A stretch of DNA of 64,000 nt from Paraburkholderia sp. DHOC27 (GCF_003429005.1 NZ_QVQV01000001.1:1-64000); one strand, 5' to 3'. Counted from the stretch's first letter, positions 17,627-26,458 are shown. Notes: generated by a model not told the origin, from the sequence alone. A program made the numbers and translations.

Positions 17627-18853
17627 ATGCTCGACCCGACTTGCTCCACGCCTGACGACACGCGCATCCGGCTTCTCTTCCACATCACGGACTTCAACGA
17701 CGGCGGAATCGAATCCTCGCTGATTCAATGGTTGCGCATTCTCGACCGTGAACGCTTCCATCTCGCGCTTTCGGTGACGTACCGCTCGCCTGCCTTTGAA
17801 AGCCGCTATCGCGCGCTGATCCCAAAGGATGTGTCCGTCGAAGTCCTCGTTGACCGCCCATCACTGGGTTACTTTCAGAAGAAGCGTTACGCGCGCCAGC
17901 TCGGCAAGCTCGGACGGATTGCGCGCGACATCCACAACGCGTTGCTCGTGCGTCCCCACATGGCCGCGCGTATCGAACATCTTGCGCGCAAGGCCGACGT
18001 CATCGTCGACTTCGATATGTCGTTGCGGCGCCTGGCGGGCCGCTTCAATGTTGCATGGCTGGGCGTGAATCACTTCAGCTTCGACGCGCGTCTGGGCGGC
18101 CGCCCGCGCAGAATCCGCCGGATGCTGCAGCAGTACCAGCGTTATGAGAGCATCGTTGCGCTGACCGAGCATATGGCCGACGAAGCCACGCAGATGTTCG
18201 ACGGTCAATTGACACGCCTCGTCGTGCTGCCCAACGCAATTGATATCGAATCCATTCGCGAACGGGCGGCGCTGCCCGTCGCATCGACGGCGCCGGACGG
18301 TGCTTCATACATCGTCTCAGTGGCGCGGCTCGACGAGATCCAGAAAGATCACCGGACCTTGTTGAGAGCCTACGCGGAGCTTCGAAACCAGCACGCCATC
18401 GCGGAACACCTCGTGATCGTCGGAGACGGTGCGTATCGCGATGAATTGCAGAGCTTGACGCAAGAGCTTGGCGTCGCAGAGTGCGTTCACTTCATCGGTC
18501 ATCAGGACAACCCATATCCGACCATCGCCAATGCGTCGGTTCTCGTGCTGAGTTCCAAATACGAAGGAATGCCAATGGTTTTGCTGGAAGCGCTCGCGCT
18601 CGGCAAGGCCATCGTCGCGACAGACTGCCCCACCGGTCCACGCGAGATTCTGGACGATGGCAAAGCCGGCACACTCGTTCCAATTGGCGACACACGTGCC
18701 CTCGCCTCTGCCCTGGCGCGTCTCTTGACCGACGACAGATGGCGCACCGTATCAGCGGCGAATGCGGTGAGACGTGCTTCGTATTACGGAATCGAGGAAA
18801 GTAACCGGCGGCTTGTGGCGTGTATCGAAGCCATGCTGCCGCGCACTGCGTAG
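17627..18853 (+). CDS. Glycosyltransferase, GT4 family (GT-B fold)
   Basis: 408 residues from the ATG at 17627. The frame is open back to 17315, but that part is Ser/Arg/Cys-rich and overlaps the opposite-strand small gene. The N-terminal Rossmann domain begins IRLLFHITDFNDGGIESSL. The C-terminal donor-binding domain has SVARLDEIQKDHRTLLRAYAEL, GHQDNPYP and the E-x7-E motif in SSKYEGMPMVLLEALALGK. It transfers a sugar from a nucleotide-sugar donor, probably in lipopolysaccharide or exopolysaccharide synthesis. It stands alone, not in a sugar cluster, so its acceptor is unknown. Confidence 0.85.
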   Translation: MLDPTCSTPDDTRIRLLFHITDFNDGGIESSLIQWLRILDRERFHLALSVTYRSPAFESRYRALIPKDVSVEVLVDRPSLGYFQKKRYARQLGKLGRIARDIHNALLVRPHMAARIEHLARKADVIVDFDMSLRRLAGRFNVAWLGVNHFSFDARLGGRPRRIRRMLQQYQRYESIVALTEHMADEATQMFDGQLTRLVVLPNAIDIESIRERAALPVASTAPDGASYIVSVARLDEIQKDHRTLLRAYAELRNQHAIAEHLVIVGDGAYRDELQSLTQELGVAECVHFIGHQDNPYPTIANASVLVLSSKYEGMPMVLLEALALGKAIVATDCPTGPREILDDGKAGTLVPIGDTRALASALARLLTDDRWRTVSAANAVRRASYYGIEESNRRLVACIEAMLPRTA

Positions 18854-19047
18854 TCGATGAGCACGTTTGCGGTTACCGCGCATGCAACCGGAAGACCAGC
18901 AAAAAGCGCATGTTTCAGGAGTTTGAAACCGCTGAAAAAGCGCCAGGCGTCGCCTATTAGCAACACACCGTTATCGTCTGATGAAGCGGCGGCCTGATGC
19001 AGCGGGCCTCTCCAATATCACCATAATTCTCATACAAAACACCCGAT

Positions 19048-19144
19048 TTGAAAGCTTACAACTGGCATGTACGATGCACTGGCGTACGCGCTTCCCGGCG
19101 CGGCGTGTGTGATTCAGCCGCGGCTTCGCCTGCGGCTTTTTTTT
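19048..19144 (+). ncRNA. Candidate small RNA (promoter plus terminator, no ORF)
   Basis: TTGAAA (19048-19053), a 16-bp spacer and TACGAT (19070-19075) form a possible promoter. About 40 bp after the expected start is an intrinsic terminator (AGCCGC 19116-19121 pairs with GCGGCT 19132-19137, then eight T). The transcript would be about 60 nt. The terminator may instead simply end the glycosyltransferase transcript 260 bp upstream. Nothing else was seen in 18854-19201. Confidence 0.3.
19116..19144 (+). terminator. Rho-independent terminator
   Basis: Stem AGCCGC/GCGGCT extended inward by G-T and G-C pairs, loop with CTTCGC, then TTTTTTTT at 19137-19144. Confidence 0.8.
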
Positions 19145-19201
19145 GCCTGACGATGACTCGCGCTTTGCCCGAATTGTCACGCGAGAGTCGGCTTGACAGG
19201 C

Positions 19202-20530
19202 CTAACCGCCCGCTTTCGTCACCCGCCAGACGGCGTTGCCCACGTCGTCGGCGATGATGAGCGCGCCGTCGCGGTCCTGCGCGAGTCCCACGGGCGCGCC
19301 ATACAGTTCTTTCTCGTCGCCCGAAGCGAAGCCCGTCACCACCGGCTTCGGCGCGCCCACAGGCTTGCCGTTCTCGAATGCGACGTACACCACCGCGTAG
19401 CCGCTAAGCGGCGAGCGATTCCAGCTGCCATGCTCGCCGATGAACGCACCGCCCTGATACGGAGCCGGCAAATTGTTGCCGCTATAGAAAAGCAAACCGA
19501 GCGGCGCGACGTGTGAACCAATTGAGTAGTCCGGACTAATCGCTTTTGCGACCAGATCGGGGCGTTGCGGGCGCACCCGGCTGTCGACGTGCTGCCCCCA
19601 GTAGCTGTACGGCCAGCCATAGAAGCCGTTTTCTTTCACCGAGGTCAGATAATCGGGCGCGAGGTCCGGGCCGATCTCGTCCCGTTCATTGGCCACCGCC
19701 CACAGTTGTCCGGTTTTTGGCTCCCATTGCAGCCCGGTCGGGTTGCGAATGCCTGCCGCGTAAATGCGGCTGCCGCCTGTGGCGATATCCACTTCGAGCA
19801 CATCCGCCCGACGATATTCGACTTCGAGTCCGTTCTCGCTGACATTGCTGTTCGAACCCACACCGACGAACAGCTTCTTGCCGTCGGGGCTCGCGAGCAA
19901 CGCCTTGGTCCAGTGATGGTTGACCGTGTCTGGAAGATCAGTCAGTTCGACGCCGCGCGTCGCAATGCTGGTTTCGCCGGTTTGGTACGGGTACTTCAGG
20001 ATCGCATCCGTATCCGCCACGTAAAGCGTGTCTCCAACCAGTTGCATGCCGAACGGCGAATGCAGATGGTCGATGAAGGTGTATTTGTCCCATTGGCCGC
20101 TGCCGTCAGCACGCTTGCGCAGCAGCGTAATCTGGTTGGCCCCTTTGGCTTTCTTGCCGGAGCGCTCCGTAATCAGGCCGGCAATCAGCTGCTTCGGCGT
20201 GGTCACGGCTTCTTCATTGGGGCTGTTCGATTCCGCAACAAGGATGTCGCCATTCGGCAAAACGTAGACTTGCCGCGGATGATGCAATCCCGCGGCGATC
20301 TCTTCGATCTTCAGACCGTTCGCCACCTTCGGCTTTTCACCGTTTTGCCAGCCAACGTATTTGGGCACCTGAATGGGAGGCGCGAGGAAGGCACGCGCGC
20401 CAGGCAACGGGGGATTGGCGCCGGCCTGATTCTCCGGGTCGTATTGCGCGTGATCCGAGCAACCGGAGACGAAAACCACGCTAACCGTTATTGCAGCAAC
20501 GAGGACGCCGCTCGAGATTGGCCTATTCAC
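19202..20530 (-). CDS. PQQ-type beta-propeller sugar/sorbosone dehydrogenase-like lipoprotein
   Basis: 442 residues from the GTG at 20530, which overlaps the end of the upstream DUF2231 gene by 8 bp and has AAAGGGG at a good distance. The signal with lipobox VSGC gives Cys24. The body has the glucose/sorbosone dehydrogenase propeller pattern (AAGLHHPRQVYVLPNGDILVAES, AAGIRNPTGLQWEPKTGQLW, FYGWPYSYWGQH). It may oxidise an aldose with PQQ and pass electrons to a quinone or cytochrome, anchored in the outer or inner membrane. The substrate is not determined. Confidence 0.85.
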   Translation of the reverse strand: MNRPISSGVLVAAITVSVVFVSGCSDHAQYDPENQAGANPPLPGARAFLAPPIQVPKYVGWQNGEKPKVANGLKIEEIAAGLHHPRQVYVLPNGDILVAESNSPNEEAVTTPKQLIAGLITERSGKKAKGANQITLLRKRADGSGQWDKYTFIDHLHSPFGMQLVGDTLYVADTDAILKYPYQTGETSIATRGVELTDLPDTVNHHWTKALLASPDGKKLFVGVGSNSNVSENGLEVEYRRADVLEVDIATGGSRIYAAGIRNPTGLQWEPKTGQLWAVANERDEIGPDLAPDYLTSVKENGFYGWPYSYWGQHVDSRVRPQRPDLVAKAISPDYSIGSHVAPLGLLFYSGNNLPAPYQGGAFIGEHGSWNRSPLSGYAVVYVAFENGKPVGAPKPVVTGFASGDEKELYGAPVGLAQDRDGALIIADDVGNAVWRVTKAGG

Positions 20531-20966
20531 GGAGCGCCCCTTTGAAAGTGAACGAAGCAATGGCCAGTGCGAGCTGTCCGACGCTCAGCAGCGCCACCGT
20601 CAACACCGACAGGATCACGTTGTCCGGCACCATTCCGTAAGCATCCCGGCTATGGATAAAGGCATTGGCGATGGCAGCCAGGATGCCCAGCAGGTTCAGC
20701 AGGAAGTCCACTCGCTCGACAGGCAGCACCCGATTGCGCGAAGGCAGCCATACATGGAACAGATTGATCAGACGCGGAATGATGGCGAAGAACAGCCCCG
20801 TGGTGATCATCCATGCTGCGCCTTTCCCCCAGAACACGTTGCCCGTGGTGGCGTAGGTGATGTCGAAAATGAGTGCGCCAACGAACAGGCCATACGGAAC
20901 TGGATTGAGCAGATCGAAGACTGCCTTGGCGAAGCGGGATTGATAGGTGGTGGCGGTGAGGGTCAT
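20523..20966 (-). CDS. DUF2231 family membrane protein
   Basis: 147 residues with four predicted membrane helices (near 25-40, 50-70, 85-103 and 115-138). Features such as PVPYGLFVGALIFDITY and a conserved His/Arg-containing loop resemble DUF2231, a family often encoded beside heme or PQQ dehydrogenases. It is translationally coupled to the propeller gene, suggesting it is the membrane or electron-transfer partner. That role is inferred from context. Confidence 0.75.
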   Translation of the reverse strand: MTLTATTYQSRFAKAVFDLLNPVPYGLFVGALIFDITYATTGNVFWGKGAAWMITTGLFFAIIPRLINLFHVWLPSRNRVLPVERVDFLLNLLGILAAIANAFIHSRDAYGMVPDNVILSVLTVALLSVGQLALAIASFTFKGALRE

Positions 20967-20979
20967 GGGTCGTCCTCGA

Positions 20980-21117
20980 TCAACTTCTGGCCGATGCCAC
21001 GATGTGGCTGGCCGGCGGCTTCATGCTGTCGTTGCCCGCTTCGTGGGCCTTTTTACACGCGCCCACACCACACACCAGCGGAACTACGGCCATCGCAACC
21101 CATACGAATCGTTTCAT
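20980..21117 (-). CDS. 45-residue lipoprotein
   Basis: ATG at 21117 with AAGGAGGAC 3-4 bp upstream, among the strongest ribosome sites in the window. Residues 1-20 form a signal peptide (KRFVWVAMAVVPLVCGVGA) with lipobox GVGAC, Cys21; the mature peptide is only 25 residues (CKKAHEAGND... to ASARS). It lies 13 bp upstream of the DUF2231 gene and probably is the first gene of the three-gene operon 20980-19202. Function unknown. Confidence 0.7.
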   Translation of the reverse strand: MKRFVWVAMAVVPLVCGVGACKKAHEAGNDSMKPPASHIVASARS

Positions 21118-21160
21118 TTTGTCCTCCTTACGACACACTTTGGATCGGGTATCGACGCCC

Positions 21161-21199
21161 TTCGCGTCCTGCCTTTCGCGTCCTGCTTTCGCGTCCTTA
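21161..21199. repeat. 13-bp tandem repeat, three copies
   Basis: Copies of TTTCGCGTCCTGC (allowing end differences) at 21161-21173, 21174-21186 and 21187-21199, spanning the stop codon of the GFA-family gene. Minor sequence repeat, probably slippage-derived. Confidence 0.6.
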
Positions 21200-21655
21200 C
21201 CCGATGCGATCGCCTTCGTATTCCGTGCGGACATGCTGGGGCAACCACGGCTCTTTATGGCAACACCACAGTTCGTACGTTGGCTCGTAAAGACCCGGTT
21301 GATCAAATGCGCCCAACGGTATGTCCACTTCGTCGTTGCCCACTTCTTCCATGTATGCGACCGAGCCGCACGTCGGGCAAAAATATCGCCGCTTCTCAGG
21401 CGAGCTTTGCCAAGCCTGTAGCGGGCCCGAAAATTCGACTGCGTCGCGGGCGAACATGGCAAACGCGGCAAAGGCGCTGCCATGCATGCGACGACAGGTC
21501 ATGCAATGGCACAGCGAAACGCGCCGGGGTTTCGCGGTCACGCGAAACCTCACGGCGTGACACGCGCATCCGCCGGTTTGCTCTATCAGCCCTGGTTCTT
21601 GCTTTGGTTGCTGCGTCAGTTCCGTTTGCCCAACTCGCCTGGAATCCGCGTTCAT
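21197..21655 (-). CDS. GFA family (glutathione-dependent formaldehyde-activating-like) zinc protein
   Basis: About 152 residues from the ATG at 21655; the frame is open to 21757, so the start is uncertain. The zinc-ligand pattern of the GFA/Mss4-like fold is visible: GGCACHAVRF, LCHCMTCRRMHGSAF and YFCPTCGS. Most such proteins are carbon-sulfur-lyase-like or of unknown activity despite the family name. No operon partner on its strand is evident. Confidence 0.85.
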   Translation of the reverse strand: MNADSRRVGQTELTQQPKQEPGLIEQTGGCACHAVRFRVTAKPRRVSLCHCMTCRRMHGSAFAAFAMFARDAVEFSGPLQAWQSSPEKRRYFCPTCGSVAYMEEVGNDEVDIPLGAFDQPGLYEPTYELWCCHKEPWLPQHVRTEYEGDRIG

Positions 21656-21799
21656 GATGACGTTGCCCCGCTGATCGACATCAACGATCAGCATGTGACG
21701 TGCCACGTGGTAACGCGCGCATGCGAACGCCCTTCGCACCGGGCACGCGATATGCAAAAGCTCGCGGCGCTTACTGGCGTGAAGATGACACCGCTGCCA

Positions 21800-22306
21800 T
21801 CAAGCTTTTTTGGAGCGCGGCGGCGCCGCATTGAGGAGCGGATTGAAGCCGCCCGAGCGGGTCGGTGCAGAGGGGGCTTTCGCGCGGCGTCGCTTGTCCG
21901 GCGGCGCGCTATCGGATAGTTGGGTCAACAGATCGTCCGCGCCGGCGGCCTCGTTGGCACCCGTCTTGTTGCTCGCTCGCGCACGGGGACGCGTTTCGCG
22001 CGCGCCGCGCGCCTTCTTCGTGGCCGGCGCTCGCGACGCGCCAGCAATATGCTCGATCACCGAAGCGAACGAATCAAAAACCGACTGCAGCGCATCTCCC
22101 GGCAGCATGGTCAGCACCACGACCTCGTGCAGGGATCGGCCGTCTACGGCAGTGACATCCAGCGCGCCGTCCCACTCCATCCCCGTGTGCGCGAATCCGC
22201 CGGCGACGCGTTCCAGCACCGCAGGCGACAGCACGCCACCGTCATACAGGCCGATGACAACGCGTTCGAATAGCTGAAACGGAGTCGGTTGTGCAGCCTT
22301 TGGCAT
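21800..22306 (-). CDS. Conserved-looking protein with basic disordered tail, unknown
   Basis: 168 residues, ATG at 22306 with AGGGAG upstream. The N-terminal half (PTPFQLFERVVIGLYDGG, then VLERVAGGFAHTGMEWDG) looks globular. From about residue 90 it is a low-complexity, Arg/Lys/Ala/Pro-rich tail (KKARGARETRPRARAS and DKRRRAKAPSAPTR) ending RSKKA, as in DNA- or RNA-associated proteins. No family is recognised. Confidence 0.65.
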   Translation of the reverse strand: MPKAAQPTPFQLFERVVIGLYDGGVLSPAVLERVAGGFAHTGMEWDGALDVTAVDGRSLHEVVVLTMLPGDALQSVFDSFASVIEHIAGASRAPATKKARGARETRPRARASNKTGANEAAGADDLLTQLSDSAPPDKRRRAKAPSAPTRSGGFNPLLNAAPPRSKKA

Positions 22307-22501
22307 GGTTTGACGTCTCCCTGATGGTGCTGCAACGAAGGCCGTGGCCGCGCGTAGAAATACTGTATTGCCTTATATCGTCGAGCGGGTGGACAGTCTC
22401 GCGGCCTCCGAGCTTTCTTTCCGCGCCGCTAAGCCCGCAGCACCGAATGTTATGATCGGAAACAGCGCACGCCAACGGGCCTGCCATTGCTCCGACACCT
22501 C

Positions 22502-23131
22502 ATGGATACCCATCTCACCAAATCCGCCGAGCCTTCTACCTCGGATCTGGGCCGCCGTGTGCGCGCCGCGCGTCAGGCGCAGGACCTGACGCTGGAAACC
22601 GCCAGCCGCCTGTGCGGCGTGTCGCGCTCGACCCTGTCGAAAGTCGAAAACGGCCTGATGTCACCCACTTTCGACGTGCTGCAAAAGATCGTGCTCGGCC
22701 TCAAAATCGAAATCGGCGAACTGTTCGGCTCGACGCCGAAGGTGAGCGCCGGCGGCCGCCGCGCGTTGACCCGCAAGGACGCGGGCCAGCGTCACGCCTA
22801 TCGCGGCTATCAGATGGAGTTGCTGGCCACGGACCTCGCCCACAAGGCGATGCTGCCGTTTCGTATCCGCATCTCCGCGCATACGCTCGACGCGTTCGAC
22901 GATTGGGGCCGCCACGAAGGCGAAGAATTCCTGTACGTGATTAGCGGCAGCGTGTGCCTGTATTCCGAACTCTACGCGCCCACCCATTTGAACGCGGGCG
23001 ACAGCCTCTACTTCGATAGCCGCACCGGTCACGCCGCGGTTTCCACCAGCGAGGAAGATGCAGAGGTGCTGTGGATGGCGACCAACGCCGATATTCCGCA
23101 CGCGCCGTCGACGGAAACCGCGAAGAAGTGA
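22502..23131 (+). CDS. XRE-family transcriptional regulator with cupin domain
   Basis: 209 residues from the ATG at 22502 (a TTG at 22487 also is in frame). Helix-turn-helix at about 14-68 (LGRRVRAARQAQDLTLE, SRSTLSKVENGLMSPT). A cupin sensor domain occupies 125-195 (WGRHEGEEFLYVISGSVCLYSEL, LNAGDSLYFDSRTGHA) where a small ligand is expected to bind. Regulators of this type control amine, amino acid or aromatic catabolism. It faces the dioxygenase gene at 23247 convergently; its target is not shown. Confidence 0.88.
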   Translation: MDTHLTKSAEPSTSDLGRRVRAARQAQDLTLETASRLCGVSRSTLSKVENGLMSPTFDVLQKIVLGLKIEIGELFGSTPKVSAGGRRALTRKDAGQRHAYRGYQMELLATDLAHKAMLPFRIRISAHTLDAFDDWGRHEGEEFLYVISGSVCLYSELYAPTHLNAGDSLYFDSRTGHAAVSTSEEDAEVLWMATNADIPHAPSTETAKK

Positions 23132-23246
23132 CGCGTATCGAGCGGCGACTGTGGCGTGTTATTCGCGCGGTGCAGACGTTAGCGCTTCTTCCGTAGCCGG
23201 TCCCAACCCCTTCGATCTGCCCTGCGATCAACCAGCTTTGGACCGG

Positions 23247-24365
23247 TCAGCGCGCCTGCGCCAACGCACTCAGGTTGCCCTCACCAAAGCCGTGATGGCC
23301 TTTGCGCTGCACGATTTCAAAGAAGATCTCGCCCGCGCGGCGGCGCACGAAGGTCTGGAAAAACAGCAACGGCACGCCATCGCTGCCAATCTCGCCATCC
23401 ACGAGAATCCGGTCACGCTTGAGGCGTTCGAGATCGAGACCGTGGCCCGGCAAACGCGCGTCGATCTGTTCGTAGTAACGCGGCGGCGGCTCGACGAGTT
23501 CGATACCGTTGGCGATCAGTTGCTCGACGCAGCCGAAGATGTCGTCCGTTGCCAGCGCAATGTGCTGGACGCCCTCACCCGGATGATCGGGCAGATACTC
23601 GTGCATCAGGTTCGTGCGGCGCGTGCCTTCCTCGTAGAGCGGAATGCGGATCGCACCGCACGGCGAAACCATGACCCGCGATTCCGCCGATACGTGCCAG
23701 TTGGCATGCAGCTCGTGAATCTCGCGGAAATTCAGCAGGTCGCGATAGAAGTCGAGCCACTCCTGCATGCGGCCCGCGCCGACGGTTTGCGTCAGATGAT
23801 CAATGGCGATGAGACCCGTGCCCGCATGACTGAGATCGGCGTGCGCGGTGCCGATTTCGATGGGGCGAAAATCAATGTCGAAGATCGAGATGTCGCCGAG
23901 TCCACCTTGCTGGCCACCGCGCCCGCGCCAGCGGTCCACGAAATAAATGTGCGAATCGCCGATGCCTTGAATGGCGGGAATCAGCAACTCGCCCTTGCCG
24001 ACCTTTTCGCCTTCGAATTCCCACGCGCCGAGATCAAGCGCACGATCGAACGCCTGTTGGGCGTCGGCGACGCGAATCCCCACCGCGCAAACGCCGGCGC
24101 CGTATTCCTCTGCGTAGCGCGCGGCAAATGAATCCGGCTCCGCGTTGAGCAGAAAATTCATGCCGCCCTGGCGGTACAGCGTGACGTCCTTGCTGATGTG
24201 ACGCGCAATGGGCTTGAAACCAAGCTGCTCGAAGGTGAGCCCGAGTTGCTGCGGGTCGCGCGCGGCGAATTCCACGAACTCCAGCCCCGCAGTGCCAAGC
24301 GGATTGTGCTCCGCGTCCGATACCGCCCGCAGCGTGTCGTCCGGGCCAGGCAGGTCGCTGGACAT
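23247..24365 (-). CDS. 4-hydroxyphenylpyruvate dioxygenase family (VOC fold)
   Basis: 372 residues from the ATG at 24365, chosen for AAGGAG 6-7 bp upstream. Two-module vicinal-oxygen-chelate protein. Fe(II) ligands by family pattern: His190 (IDHLTQTV), His268 (QHIALATDD) and Glu350 (FFEIVQR), followed by the HPPD-type tail KGHHGFGEGN. HPPD converts 4-hydroxyphenylpyruvate to homogentisate in tyrosine breakdown. The same fold forms the C-terminal half of some 3-dehydroshikimate dehydratases (QuiC), and since pca genes are adjacent a quinate/shikimate link cannot be excluded; the size and motif favour HPPD. Confidence 0.85.
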   Translation of the reverse strand: MSSDLPGPDDTLRAVSDAEHNPLGTAGLEFVEFAARDPQQLGLTFEQLGFKPIARHISKDVTLYRQGGMNFLLNAEPDSFAARYAEEYGAGVCAVGIRVADAQQAFDRALDLGAWEFEGEKVGKGELLIPAIQGIGDSHIYFVDRWRGRGGQQGGLGDISIFDIDFRPIEIGTAHADLSHAGTGLIAIDHLTQTVGAGRMQEWLDFYRDLLNFREIHELHANWHVSAESRVMVSPCGAIRIPLYEEGTRRTNLMHEYLPDHPGEGVQHIALATDDIFGCVEQLIANGIELVEPPPRYYEQIDARLPGHGLDLERLKRDRILVDGEIGSDGVPLLFFQTFVRRRAGEIFFEIVQRKGHHGFGEGNLSALAQAR

Positions 24366-24649
24366 GGCGTTCTCCTTGAACATACGTTTAATGCTCGTTC
24401 TGATGTTGTAGGCAGGCTGGCGGCATTGCGCAACGCTGCGGCACTGCGACCCAAAGGGTGCTTTGTATACGCCTCAGACCACCGGGAGTGCGCGCGTACA
24501 CCGTTGATCACTTTCGCACCGTGTTTGTACACCGCCCACGGTATCGTCGCAAGCACGAAATGTACCGAACGGTTCAAAACATACGATTCACCTGCACGCT
24601 TTACCGCGGGTACTTTCACGGCGCCGCTTAGCGTGCACGGCACCGCACA

Positions 24650-25630
24650 TCAGCGAGCGGCGCGCCTACGCTTAGGCGCTTTTGCCGGCTCGGCCGCTGC
24701 GGCCATGCGCTGCCGGGCGACCGTACGCAGCGCGTCGATCAGCGCATGCCCCACCGGCGAGGGCTGCGTGTCGGAGCGGCGGATCAGGCCAACCGGCTCC
24801 TCCGTGCCTGCGAATGGCAGCGGCAAACGCACCAGCATGCCGTGTTTCAGCTCGTATTCCACGGCACTTTGCGGCACGAACCAGACCGCGTCGTTCTCGA
24901 GCGCAAGCGCGCGCCCCGTGGAAACCGACAACACTTCCACGAACGCCGCGAGCGGCGGCACGCCCCACGCAGCCAGCAAACTCTCCGCCGACTGCCTGAT
25001 CAGCGTGCCGAAGGGCGGTACGACCACGGTATAGCCGTCAAGCAACATGGCAGGCAAGCCGCTGCCCGTGGCCAGCGGGTGGCCGGCGCGCACCACCGCT
25101 ACGAGCGGTTCGCTAAACAGTTGCTCGAAGTTCAGACCTACCATGCGCTCAGGATCCGCCAGCCGTCCCACCGCAAATTCGATGCTGCCCGCTTTCAGGC
25201 GCTCCAGCAACTCCGCGTTGGACCCCGTGGCGAGCCGCACGATGACCCGCGGCCACTCTACGGCGAACAGCTTGAGCACCGGCGGGGCCAGCGCGGCCGC
25301 AATGGTCGGCAGAATGCCGATCTCCAGCGTGGCGGCCACTGCGCCCTCGGCCCGCGCGAGCAGGTCCACCCCTTGCCGCAACGCGCTCACACAGGCGCTG
25401 GCGTGCGGCATGAAAAGCTGCCCGGCGTGCGTCGGCACGGCCCCATGACGGCCGCGTTCGAACAGCTTGACGCCCAGAATGGTCTCCAGCTCCGCCACCG
25501 TCTTGGAGACCGCCGGTTGCGTGATGGACAGGCTCTCAGCCGCCTTCTGGACCCCGCCGAACTGCGCGACGGCCAGAAAGCACTGAAGGTGACGGAATTT
25601 GACGCGGCTGTCCGCGAGGCTGCGTTGCAT
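24650..25630 (-). CDS. pcaQ: LysR-family activator of protocatechuate genes
   Basis: 326 residues. N-terminal winged helix (about 10-68: LQCFLAVAQFGGVQKAAESL, SITQPAVSKTVAELE) and a C-terminal periplasmic-binding-like inducer domain. Divergent from pcaHG and of the PcaQ length and N-terminal type, so assigned as the activator that responds to beta-carboxy-muconate or a related beta-ketoadipate intermediate. The start codon overlaps its probable own operator (25629-25643), so it likely represses itself. A basic tail (KAPKRRRAAR) ends the protein. Confidence 0.85.
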   Translation of the reverse strand: MQRSLADSRVKFRHLQCFLAVAQFGGVQKAAESLSITQPAVSKTVAELETILGVKLFERGRHGAVPTHAGQLFMPHASACVSALRQGVDLLARAEGAVAATLEIGILPTIAAALAPPVLKLFAVEWPRVIVRLATGSNAELLERLKAGSIEFAVGRLADPERMVGLNFEQLFSEPLVAVVRAGHPLATGSGLPAMLLDGYTVVVPPFGTLIRQSAESLLAAWGVPPLAAFVEVLSVSTGRALALENDAVWFVPQSAVEYELKHGMLVRLPLPFAGTEEPVGLIRRSDTQPSPVGHALIDALRTVARQRMAAAAEPAKAPKRRRAAR

Positions 25631-25675
25631 AACGACAGGTTATACGAAAGGCGAGAAAACGTCATTTTGCATAAC
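25627..25675. promoter_or_regulatory. Probable PcaQ operator region
   Basis: ATAAC-GACAG-GTTAT at 25629-25643 is a perfect LysR-type T-N11-A palindrome, and it closely resembles the ATAACC-N4-GGTTAA PcaQ site described in Sinorhizobium. It overlaps the pcaQ ATG. GCATAAC recurs at 25669-25675, 42 bp (four helical turns) from the copy at 25627-25633, and could be the activation half-site nearer the pcaH promoter. Confidence 0.6.
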
Positions 25676-25750
25676 TTCCCGGATTGGCTAAAGTTCGCAC
25701 ATACCCGCTGTGGCATCGCGAATCCAACAATCCCCTCACGGAGACACCTC

Positions 25751-26455
25751 ATGGACGAGTCCATCCTGAGTCCGCGCGACTTCGAGTCCCATCCCCTATA
25801 CGTTTCTCCCAGCTATGGGTCGTCCGTGAAGCGCGGCCCGACCCGCCCGCTGATTCCGCTGAAGGAAAAGCTGCGTGATCAACGCGTGCCGGTGTATGGC
25901 ACGGAGGACCTCGGCGCGCTGGACAACGACCTGACCCGCAATGCCGCGCGCAATGGCGAGCCGCTGGGCGAACGCATCATCGTGACGGGGCGCGTGCTCG
26001 ACGAGGGCGGCCGGCCGGTGCGCAACACGCTGGTCGAGGTATGGCAGGCGAACGCCGCCGGGCGCTACGTGCACAAGGCGGATCAGCACGATGCGCCGCT
26101 CGATCCGAACTTTCTCGGCGCGGGCCGCTGCATCACGGACAACGACGGCCGCTATCGCTTTCTGACGATCAAACCGGGAGCGTACCCGTGGGGCAATCAT
26201 CCGAATGCATGGCGCCCGAATCACATTCACTTTTCACTGTTCGGCGATTACTTTGGATCACGCCTTGTTACGCAGATGTATTTCCCGGGCGACCCCTTGC
26301 TCGCTTTCGATCCGATTTTCCAGGGCACGCCTGAGCAAGCGCGCGAACGTTTGATCTCGCGTTTCTCGCTGGATACGACCAAAGAAGCTTACGCGCTGGG
26401 TTACGAATTCGACATCGTGCTGCGCGGCCCGAATGAAACGCCGATGGAGCGCTAA
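25751..26455 (+). CDS. pcaH: Protocatechuate 3,4-dioxygenase beta subunit
   Basis: 234 residues from the ATG at 25751 (the open frame runs far upstream through pcaQ antisense and is not used). Intradiol dioxygenase with all four Fe(III) ligands: Tyr106 (NAAGRY), Tyr145 (PGAYPW), His158 and His160 (NHIHFSLFG). The spacing of 39 between the tyrosines and 13 to the first histidine is that of the Pseudomonas enzyme. It cleaves protocatechuate to 3-carboxy-cis,cis-muconate, together with PcaG, entering the beta-ketoadipate pathway. Confidence 0.97.
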   Translation: MDESILSPRDFESHPLYVSPSYGSSVKRGPTRPLIPLKEKLRDQRVPVYGTEDLGALDNDLTRNAARNGEPLGERIIVTGRVLDEGGRPVRNTLVEVWQANAAGRYVHKADQHDAPLDPNFLGAGRCITDNDGRYRFLTIKPGAYPWGNHPNAWRPNHIHFSLFGDYFGSRLVTQMYFPGDPLLAFDPIFQGTPEQARERLISRFSLDTTKEAYALGYEFDIVLRGPNETPMER

Positions 26456-26458
26456 GCC

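Noticed and set aside
24746..25750. Long N-terminal extension of pcaH and other open frames antisense to pcaQ
   Set aside because: The extension is antisense to pcaQ, with Arg/His/Gln-rich composition; PcaH begins at 25751 by length and family.
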